A stretch of 20,348 nucleotides of DNA, taken from the NCBI GenBank assembly GCA_043775075.1, contig JAYVSS010000352.1, positions 1 to 20,348 of the forward strand, read 5' to 3'. Positions 14,683 to 20,348 of this stretch are shown here, piece by piece. Numbering within the stretch: the first letter of the stretch is position 1; every line of letters starts with the position of its first letter. Below the pieces are notes generated by a model that was not told the origin of the DNA, made no database searches, and was given only the letters and a program-made list of their open reading frames with translations. This DNA comes from JANLQX01 sp043775075 (GTDB lineage: Bacteria; Actinomycetota; Acidimicrobiia; Acidimicrobiales; JANYDT01). Position numbers and translations under genes: made by a program.

Positions 14683-15186
14683 ATGGCAACTGACTATGAG
14701 GATGTCTCGGTCTTCAAACTCTCCGGCGAACGCGAGGAAGCTCTGCTAAGCGCGCAGACGGAGTGCACGCTGATGTGGATCACGGTGACCGGGGCGCCCG
14801 TCGGAGTGATCATGAACTACGTATGGCACGAGGGCCGGTTCTGGCTCACCGCCACCCGCCGTCGCAAGCGAATCGCCGCCATGGAGCGTGATCCGCGCGT
14901 TGCCGTGGCGATCAGCAGCCGGGGCACGCGCATTGGGGTCAGCCAGAGCGTGACGTACACGGGCCGTGCCATCATCCATGACGATGACGAGACCAAGGCG
15001 TGGTTCTACCCGCTGCTCGCCGTCGCCGTGCGTCCCGAGAGTGAGTCGCAGCAGACGGCTTTCGTGACTCATCTCGATTCGCCCGGTCGTGTCGTTATCG
15101 AGGTTCAGCCCAGCGTGCGGATGGGGTTCGACTCTGAAGCCATGTTCCAAGGGTCAGACGCCGGAGCGACGCGCACTATGTTGTGA
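14683..15186 (+). CDS. Pyridoxamine-5'-phosphate-oxidase-like split-barrel flavin/F420 protein
   Basis: A 167-residue protein whose pattern (GAPVGVIMNYVWHEGRFWL, then RRRKRIAAMERDPRVAVAIS, then SVTYTGRAII) fits the PPOX split-barrel family, with the usual basic stretch before xDPRVxV. Many actinobacterial members bind F420 or FMN and reduce small molecules, and others bind haem or have no known role. An AGGAA element sits six bases before ATG 14683. It follows the DUF35 gene after a 142-base gap and could be either its operon partner or an independent gene. The substrate is unknown. Confidence 0.8.
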   Translation: MATDYEDVSVFKLSGEREEALLSAQTECTLMWITVTGAPVGVIMNYVWHEGRFWLTATRRRKRIAAMERDPRVAVAISSRGTRIGVSQSVTYTGRAIIHDDDETKAWFYPLLAVAVRPESESQQTAFVTHLDSPGRVVIEVQPSVRMGFDSEAMFQGSDAGATRTML

Positions 15187-15404
15187 CGTATCGTCGTGGC
15201 TGTTGTTGGGCGGGCGTGGCCAGCGCCTGCGGTGTACCACCGGCGATCCACACGTAAGTAAGTCGTGTGACCCTTCGCGTTGGCGGTGATGCGGTTCCTC
15301 TGGGTCGTTTGACTCTTTGGCCACTCTCCGTGTTCAGTCCCGGTTGAGAGTGGACGATACCTGACTTGCCCGTCGCCCTCCCGACCCCTGGCAGGAAGTA
15401 CTTC
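15187..15404 (+). promoter_or_regulatory. Upstream region of the subtilase with an 8-bp inverted repeat
   Basis: No gene is visible here. CCACTCTC (15321-15328) and GAGAGTGG (15346-15353) form a perfect 8-bp inverted repeat with a 17-base loop, about 50 bases before the subtilase start. It may be an operator or leader hairpin; no T-run follows, so a terminator is less likely. AGGAAG at 15393-15398 is the ribosome site for ATG 15405. Confidence 0.45.
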
Positions 15405-17342
15405 ATGTCTTCGTTTCATCGCCGCGCCGCAATAACGTTCACTCGGCGTTTCCGCGTACTCGTCTTCCTTTCGGCGGTGGCGCTGCCGTCGCTCTCCAAC
15501 CAGGCCGCCCTCGCTGGCGGGAAACCGGAACGAGATCTCGCCCCCGACAACGGCACCGCAGATCTGATCATCGTGCGTTCCGCTCCCGGGCAACTCGATC
15601 TCGTGAAGACGGAGCTCACCCGGCGCGGCGCTGACGTCACCAAGACCTTGCCAATCATCAATGCGCTTGCGGTGCGGGTGGGCAGCGGTCGACGAGCCGA
15701 TGTGGCGGAGATCGCCGGCGTCACGGATATTGCCAGCGATGCCGAACTCAACCCCGTCGTTGGGACCAACTCCGAAGCGAAGAAGTCTGAGGACAGGAGA
15801 GTTGAAGACAGGGCACCGACAGAGAAGCGCACCGAAGCTAAGCGCGCTGAGGACAGGAAGAATGATGGCCAGGCGACTGACGCCCAAAAGAACGATGGCC
15901 AAAAAACTGAAGCAGAGGAAGACCAGCGCGATCTGGCTGACCGTAAAGCCGAGACCGAGGCCGCCGACGCCAGCCGCGACCCTGGGTCGATCGAATCGAT
16001 CGCCCGCGTAACCGGAGTTCGGGCGCTTTGGAAGAAGGGTTTCACGGGTCGTGGCGTCGATGTTGCCCTGATTGACACTGGTATTGCCCCCGTCTCCGGC
16101 TCCCCGGTGATCGTGAATGCTGTCGACCTGTCGGCCGATGCGGCCAACCCCAGTGTCCGCTTCCTCGACGGGTACGGGCATGGCACCCACATGGCCGGAA
16201 TCATCGCCGGACGCGACCCCAGCATCACTGATCCTGGCCAGGCCAACGGCGCCTTCGTCGGGATTGCCCCCGGTTCGCGCGTCGTCAACGTCAAAGTGGG
16301 CGCGATGGACGGATCTGTCCACACGTCCCAGGTCGTTGCGGCGATCGATTGGGTTGTCCAGAACAGCCGTGCGAACGGCATGAACATTCGTGTGATCAAC
16401 CTCAGTTACGGTTCCCCCGCAACATCGGACTGGCGTCGCGATCCGCTGGCGTGGGCGTCGGAAGTGGCATGGCGTCGAGGCGTTCTTGTGGTCGCCGCCG
16501 CCGGCAACGAAGGCGCCGGGCACGAACTCTCCAGCCCCGCATACTCTCCTCTGGTCCTGGCGGTTGGGGCGACCGAAGTAGAAACCAGTCGCGGTGGTCG
16601 TGGCGACTACAACGTGACCGCCTTTACCAGCACGGGAACGCGTCGACGCCCCGACATCTACGTACCTGGCTCACACGTCATCAGTCTGCGCGTCAAAGGG
16701 TCCTTCATCGACGCGGTGCTGGCGAAAGCGAACGTCAGCGATCAACTCACTCGAGGAACCGGTACCTCGCAAGCGACCGCCGTTGCCTCGGGAATCGGCG
16801 CCTTGCTGTTCGAAGCGTTCCCGAACGCGACACCTGATCAAATTAAGGCGTTGCTCACCGCCGGGACGCAAAAGGACAGGGGTGAACGCGACGAACTCAC
16901 GGGCCTCGAATCGAGCTTCGACGCGCAAAAGGCATGGCGGCTCGGCGTTCGCCGTATGCCGAACGTTGCTTCCGATGATCCGTTTGTGTCGTGCGGTGCC
17001 ACGTGGTGCCGAGGAGCTGGTGATGGAGCGAATCCCGGCCTCGTTACCTGGGCGCAAAGTTCGTGGAATGGCGCGGCGTGGAACGGGGCATCGTGGAACG
17101 GGAGCGGGTGGAGCGGGGCGGCGTGGAACGGTGCGGCGTGGAACGGTGCGGCGTGGAATTCGTCTGGTTGGCTGGGTGCGGCGTGGAACGGGAGCGGATG
17201 GAGCGGTGCGGCGTGGAATGGCGCGGTGTGGAACGGTGCGGCGTGGAACGGGAGCGGGTGGAGCGGCGCGGTGTGGAACGGCGCTGCTTGGAACGGCGCT
17301 GCTTGGAACGGATCAGCGTGGTCGTCGATATGGACAACCTGA
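15405..17342 (+). CDS. Secreted subtilisin-like serine protease (S8) with C-terminal WNGxx repeats
   Basis: A 645-residue precursor. ATG 15405 is chosen over the in-frame TTG at 15366 because AGGAAG lies six bases upstream and the signal peptide then begins properly. Residues 1-37 are a signal peptide with basic TRRFR, hydrophobic VLVFLSAVALP and likely cleavage after ALA. Residues about 51-120 look like an I9-type intramolecular chaperone. Residues about 122-192 are a highly charged K/E/D/R linker with imperfect repeats (KNDGQ). The catalytic residues are Asp224 (LIDTG), His259 (GHGTHMAG) and Ser455 (GTSQATA), with oxyanion Asn368 (AAAGNEG). From residue 549 a Trp occurs every fifth position up to 639, in W-N-G-x-x units, then W643. 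The repeat tail is probably a surface or carbohydrate-contacting domain. Confidence 0.93.
   Translation: MSSFHRRAAITFTRRFRVLVFLSAVALPSLSNQAALAGGKPERDLAPDNGTADLIIVRSAPGQLDLVKTELTRRGADVTKTLPIINALAVRVGSGRRADVAEIAGVTDIASDAELNPVVGTNSEAKKSEDRRVEDRAPTEKRTEAKRAEDRKNDGQATDAQKNDGQKTEAEEDQRDLADRKAETEAADASRDPGSIESIARVTGVRALWKKGFTGRGVDVALIDTGIAPVSGSPVIVNAVDLSADAANPSVRFLDGYGHGTHMAGIIAGRDPSITDPGQANGAFVGIAPGSRVVNVKVGAMDGSVHTSQVVAAIDWVVQNSRANGMNIRVINLSYGSPATSDWRRDPLAWASEVAWRRGVLVVAAAGNEGAGHELSSPAYSPLVLAVGATEVETSRGGRGDYNVTAFTSTGTRRRPDIYVPGSHVISLRVKGSFIDAVLAKANVSDQLTRGTGTSQATAVASGIGALLFEAFPNATPDQIKALLTAGTQKDRGERDELTGLESSFDAQKAWRLGVRRMPNVASDDPFVSCGATWCRGAGDGANPGLVTWAQSSWNGAAWNGASWNGSGWSGAAWNGAAWNGAAWNSSGWLGAAWNGSGWSGAAWNGAVWNGAAWNGSGWSGAVWNGAAWNGAAWNGSAWSSIWTT
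17049..17336 (+). repeat. Tandem 15-bp repeats encoding W-N-G-x-x pentapeptides
   Basis: The end of the subtilase is an almost perfect array of 15-base units, typified by GTGCGGCGTGGAACG. Trp codons recur at exact five-codon spacing from residue 549 to 639 (19 in register). The -x-x- positions alternate among AA, SG, AS, AV and SA. The near identity of neighbouring units suggests recent expansion by slippage or unequal recombination. The array ends at the start of the next gene. Confidence 0.92.
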
Positions 17343-19900
17343 AGGTTTGGTGGCGGCGGGAAGGAGCGAAACTCAGGCTGATTGGATACGTCGGATTGCT
17401 CTGCGCGCTTACGGTAGCGATGGTTGTGCTGCTCGACGAACAGATCCCTCCTCCGATCAACGGTGGGCTCATCGTCTTCCTCGGTGTACTGATGGCGTCA
17501 ACCGTGGCCAACGCCTTTCCTGTCCACATCGCCATTGGACGGCAGACACTCTCGCTCGGGCTCTCTGAACTCGCTGTCGTCGTTGGCGTCGTAGCCCTGA
17601 CTCCCCGACATGCCCTTTTGGCCGTCGTAGCGGGTGCGACGGTGGCCCGCATCAAGATTCAAGGGAGTCTGTTGAAGAATGTGGCAAATATTGCGGTCCT
17701 CGCCATCGAGACTGCGATCACCGCCCGAATAACACAGCTTCTTGCGCCCAGTCTTGCCATCAGTAGTGCGCGAACGTGGGCCTCCTTGCTTCTTGGCATT
17801 TCCATCGCCAACGTGGCGTCGGTGATGCTCGTGAGCGGAGCGATCCGTATTTCAGGAACCAACATTGCCCTTCGCGACGTTTCGAGAAACGTCGCCATCG
17901 GGATCGGTGGAGCGTTACCGGCGGGCATTGTGGCGATCATCGCACTGATGCTCACGGTCATGAATGTGCTGTCGATCGTGTTCAGCGTGGCCATGTTCGC
18001 CGGCCTTGCCTTCGCCTATAAACGTCACGTCGAAACGAACGCGCGGTACGAGGCAATGCTCCGATTAGAGCGGTTTACCCGTGCGCTTTCGCCTGATCGA
18101 TCCGTGGACGTGATCCTTGAAAAGCTATTACGCCATGCCGCGGAGCTGATGAATACCGAGGAGGCATCGCTGACCCTGACGAACAGGCATGGTGTTGTCC
18201 TGCTCTCGCGTGGGGTGGCGAGCGAGGGCGTCGGAAAGGAAGTGGCGTGCCCTGTTCCCGGTGATTGGGTATGGGTGCGTGCCCTTTCGCAACGTCCAGC
18301 GTTTCTGTTGAGCCGAGCGGGCGGCGGACCCGAGCCTGACGTTCTCGATTACCTTACGCAACGTGATGCCAGCGACCTGGTTGTCGCCCCTCTCTATCTC
18401 GACGAAGACACAGTTGGCGTGCTGATCGGCCGTAACCGGCGTAACAGTGTGGTGCGGATGTCGGCTGCCGACCTTGACCTCGTCACCACGATGGCTCATC
18501 ATGCGTCGGTCACGCTGGAGCGCTCGCGGCTGATCGAAAAGCTCGAACGAGAAGTTACCGTTCGCGAATACGAGGCCACTCACGATTCGTTGACCGGGCT
18601 ACACAACCGGGCACACTTCAACAGCACCGTCGATGCGTATCTGACATCAGAGGTTGGGGTAACCCAGCTTTCAGCGTTGATGATTGTGGACCTCAACCAC
18701 TTCAAGAAGATCAATGACACCATGGGTCACCACGCTGGTGACGATGTTCTGATTCAGATCGCCGGACGACTCGTATGTGCGCTTCCCAAGGGTTCCTCCG
18801 TCTCTCGCCTCGGCGGGGACGAGTTCGCCGTGCTTGTGCCGAATATCGGGGACCATCAATCGGCGATTGCTGCGGCGACCGCACTCCGAGCGGCGGTCAA
18901 CATTCCGGTGCTCATTGACGATGTTTCGTTTGCGCTGGACGCCTCAATCGGGGTCTCGATCTTTCCGGAGCATGGTGCCGATCGCAACACGCTGCTGAGG
19001 CGAGCCGACATCGCGATGTACGCGGCAAAGGATCGCCGTGCTGGAGTGCCGATTGCCCTTTTCGACCCCTCGCAGCAGCGATGGACGGCCCGCGAAGTAG
19101 GCCTGATCGAGGACCTCCGAGGAGCCATCGAAAATGACCAGCTCTCCATCGCGTTCCAGCCCAAAACGAATCTCCAGAACGGCCGCGTAGCCGGCGTCGA
19201 AGCTCTGTGTCGTTGGACCCATCCCCTGCAAGGTTCGATTCGCCCCGATGAGTTCATTGGGTTGGCCGAGCAAGCGGGTCTCATCGAGCAGATCACGGAC
19301 TTCATGCTCCGCGGTTCGCTGCGCCAGTGTCGTGCGTGGCTCGACGACGGTTTCGAGGTCGGCGTTGCGGTCAACGTCCCCGCGGCGTCAATCGTTGATC
19401 CGACCTTGCCCTCGCGCATTGCCGCTCATGCTGCAGCCCATGGAGTGGCGCCGCGCCTACTGACCTTGGAAGTTACCGAAGGTGGCCTTATGGAGGACGC
19501 TCGGTCCTCGCGGGCCGTCATGACGGAACTGCGAGCGTTCGGCTTCCGTGTTTCGATAGACGACTTTGGAACCGGTTACTCATCTCTTGCCTATCTTCAC
19601 ACGCTGCCCGTCGACGAACTGAAGATAGATAGGGCCTTCGTCCAGCGAATCGGGAACGACGAAACGAGCGAGCAAATCGTGCATGTCATCGTTGAGCTAG
19701 CACGAACCTTTGGGCTGCAAACCGTGGCCGAAGGAATCGAGACCGATGAGATCCATGATGCGCTTCGCCAACTTGGCGTGGAACTCGGACAGGGTTACCT
19801 AATGAGTCGGCCGGCACCAGCGGCCGAGCTCACGGAGCTCATCCGCAACGGTCACGGGCGGGCCACCGCACCACGGCTCTCGTTGGTCTCAGCGTCCTAA
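17330..19900 (+). CDS. Membrane GAF-GGDEF-EAL cyclic-di-GMP synthase/phosphodiesterase
   Basis: An 856-residue protein. ATG 17330 is chosen because upstream starts would read through the repeat array as a Gly-Val-Glu-Arg polymer; this start overlaps the subtilase by 13 bases. Hydrophobic segments span about 16-35, 45-65, 80-103, 118-140, 150-170 and 188-230, a MASE-like sensory block. A GAF-like domain follows at about 245-395 and a short coiled linker at 395-412. The GGDEF domain has DLNHFKKIND (454-463) and intact RLGGDEF (GGDEF at 495-499). The EAL domain has EAL (624-626), LEVTEG, DDFGTGYSS (744-752), LKIDRAF and AEGIET, so both activities look possible. No RxxD inhibitory site precedes GGDEF. 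It probably tunes surface behaviour, and overlap with the subtilase suggests linked expression. Confidence 0.93.
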   Translation: MDNLKVWWRREGAKLRLIGYVGLLCALTVAMVVLLDEQIPPPINGGLIVFLGVLMASTVANAFPVHIAIGRQTLSLGLSELAVVVGVVALTPRHALLAVVAGATVARIKIQGSLLKNVANIAVLAIETAITARITQLLAPSLAISSARTWASLLLGISIANVASVMLVSGAIRISGTNIALRDVSRNVAIGIGGALPAGIVAIIALMLTVMNVLSIVFSVAMFAGLAFAYKRHVETNARYEAMLRLERFTRALSPDRSVDVILEKLLRHAAELMNTEEASLTLTNRHGVVLLSRGVASEGVGKEVACPVPGDWVWVRALSQRPAFLLSRAGGGPEPDVLDYLTQRDASDLVVAPLYLDEDTVGVLIGRNRRNSVVRMSAADLDLVTTMAHHASVTLERSRLIEKLEREVTVREYEATHDSLTGLHNRAHFNSTVDAYLTSEVGVTQLSALMIVDLNHFKKINDTMGHHAGDDVLIQIAGRLVCALPKGSSVSRLGGDEFAVLVPNIGDHQSAIAAATALRAAVNIPVLIDDVSFALDASIGVSIFPEHGADRNTLLRRADIAMYAAKDRRAGVPIALFDPSQQRWTAREVGLIEDLRGAIENDQLSIAFQPKTNLQNGRVAGVEALCRWTHPLQGSIRPDEFIGLAEQAGLIEQITDFMLRGSLRQCRAWLDDGFEVGVAVNVPAASIVDPTLPSRIAAHAAAHGVAPRLLTLEVTEGGLMEDARSSRAVMTELRAFGFRVSIDDFGTGYSSLAYLHTLPVDELKIDRAFVQRIGNDETSEQIVHVIVELARTFGLQTVAEGIETDEIHDALRQLGVELGQGYLMSRPAPAAELTELIRNGHGRATAPRLSLVSAS

Positions 19901-20001
19901 CGGAAGTAATCAGCGGTCGATGTTTGCGCCGGCTTTTCGGCCAGGAGCGTGCATAGTGGATGATTGTGGCGAGCCGGTAGAAGGCGAAGATGTCCACGTA
20001 G
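19901..20001. other. Short non-coding gap, possible antisense gene remnant
   Basis: No intact gene is present. On the - strand, about 20022-19940 reads SFVFAYVDIFAFYR and continues LATIIHYA, which looks like a membrane-protein fragment, but it has no proper start and runs into unrelated sequence. It may be a decayed gene; I cannot name the family. Confidence 0.25.
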
Positions 20002-20247
20002 GCAAAGACGAACGAGCGAATCCAGCCGCAAGGGCCGACCGTGATTGCGCTCCAACGAGCGATCGCCCGTGGGGAACTTCCGCCGACCACCAATATCGAG
20101 ATGGCGATGCACGTGATCCAGGGACCATTGATCTCGAAACGTATCGTCGACAACTCCGTTTTCACCGACGGCGAGTTCGAAACGTTGCTGGATACGACCT
20201 ATCGAGCGCTCATCGCTCTCGCTCCCGCCCACTCGGATAGGCGGTAA
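20002..20247 (+). pseudogene. C-terminal remnant of a TetR-family regulator
   Basis: In the frame ending at TAA 20245-20247, the readable stretch NERIQPQGPTVIALQRAIARGEL, then MAMHVIQGPLISKRIV and GEFETLLDTTYRALIAL, matches the end of a TetR/AcrR ligand-binding domain. That frame meets a TAG at 19999-20001, and no helix-turn-helix is found upstream in any + frame. The DNA-binding half is therefore missing. A short GTG-initiated ORF from 20041 is possible but would not be a working repressor. The remnant lies 28 bases before the aldehyde dehydrogenase gene, which it may once have controlled. Confidence 0.65.
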
Positions 20248-20262
20248 CGGCACCAGGTTCGC

Positions 20263-20268
20263 TACTCT
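20263..20268 (+). promoter_or_regulatory. Putative -10 element of a leaderless aldehyde dehydrogenase transcript
   Basis: TACTCT fits TAnnnT and lies seven bases before ATG 20276, so transcription would begin at the start codon. No Shine-Dalgarno sequence is visible before that ATG. Confidence 0.45.
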
Positions 20269-20275
20269 CGCCCGC

Positions 20276-20348
20276 ATGGAGAATGCCGAGAAGTTTTATA
20301 TCAATGGTCAGTGGGTCGAACCCTCAACCGATCAACGTCTCGACGTTG
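20276..20348 (+). CDS. Aldehyde dehydrogenase, N-terminal part (runs off the window)
   Basis: The 24 visible codons begin MENAEKFYINGQWVEPS, the characteristic opening of NAD(P)-dependent aldehyde dehydrogenases, where FYINGQWV is the first conserved strand pair. The rest lies beyond the window, so catalytic residues cannot be seen. It follows a TetR remnant and has a leaderless-type promoter. Confidence 0.8.
   Translation, partial: MENAEKFYINGQWVEPSTDQRLDV

Noticed and set aside
15366..15404. TTG start 13 codons upstream for the subtilase
   Set aside because: It has no ribosome site and adds an uncharged Pro-rich segment ahead of the signal peptide, whereas ATG 15405 has AGGAAG at proper spacing.
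15105..16523. - strand 472-codon ORF opposite the subtilase
   Set aside because: The length reflects codon bias of the sense gene. The translation has no domain and crosses the subtilase promoter region.
17063..17329. Start of the GGDEF-EAL protein inside the repeat array
   Set aside because: The extra 89 residues are a Gly-Val-Glu-Arg polymer produced by reading the Trp repeats out of frame. ATG 17330 directly precedes the first membrane segment.
17049..17336. CRISPR-like array
   Set aside because: Units are contiguous 15-mers with no unique spacers, and they encode a regular pentapeptide in the subtilase frame.
19928..19941. Possible terminator hairpin (GCCG...CGGC) after the GGDEF-EAL gene
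   Set aside because: Only 4-5 bp of stem with T residues in the loop rather than after it.

Overview
The window comes from a GC-rich bacterial chromosome and looks actinobacterial. Acidimicrobiia or a related environmental lineage is my best guess, from the gene families, the frequent 4-base start/stop overlaps and several apparently leaderless genes; this is inference, with no marker gene present. There is no rRNA, tRNA, CRISPR array, insertion sequence or prophage. The genes form short operons for secondary metabolism, transport and signalling.

Left end (1-2515, + strand): the tail of an unknown gene, then a two-gene unit. The first protein is a DUF6345-like protein with the His...Cys arrangement of caspase/gingipain-like (clan CD) peptidases and a C-terminal strand pattern like the FTP/PepSY inhibitory propeptide. 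The second, 25 bases downstream, fuses a pentapeptide-repeat solenoid to a chagasin-type (I42) cysteine-peptidase inhibitor domain. A putative cysteine peptidase beside its putative inhibitor is the best candidate here for an undescribed system.

Catabolic cluster (2673-9248): on the - strand, three genes overlap by 4 bases each: a rifampin-phosphotransferase/PEP-synthase-like protein lacking its ATP-grasp half, a short-chain dehydrogenase and a molybdopterin oxidoreductase. A Rieske oxygenase alpha subunit is divergent from them. Together they suggest oxidation of an unidentified aromatic, alicyclic or terpenoid substrate.

Thiamin-precursor uptake operon (9278-12258, - strand): a clear TPP riboswitch precedes a small MTH1187/YkoF-type thiamin-binding protein, then ThiX-like permease, ThiY-like lipoprotein and ThiZ-like ATPase. 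Just upstream is a beta-carbonic anhydrase broken by an internal deletion and an in-frame stop.

Right part (12952-20348, + strand): an SCP2-type thiolase-fold protein without the usual nucleophilic Cys is coupled to a DUF35 zinc-ribbon/OB protein, followed by a PPOX-like split-barrel protein. Next comes a secreted subtilisin-like protease ending in a run of W-N-G-x-x pentapeptides; its 3' end overlaps a membrane-anchored GAF-GGDEF-EAL cyclic-di-GMP protein. The window closes with a TetR-family remnant and the first codons of an aldehyde dehydrogenase.
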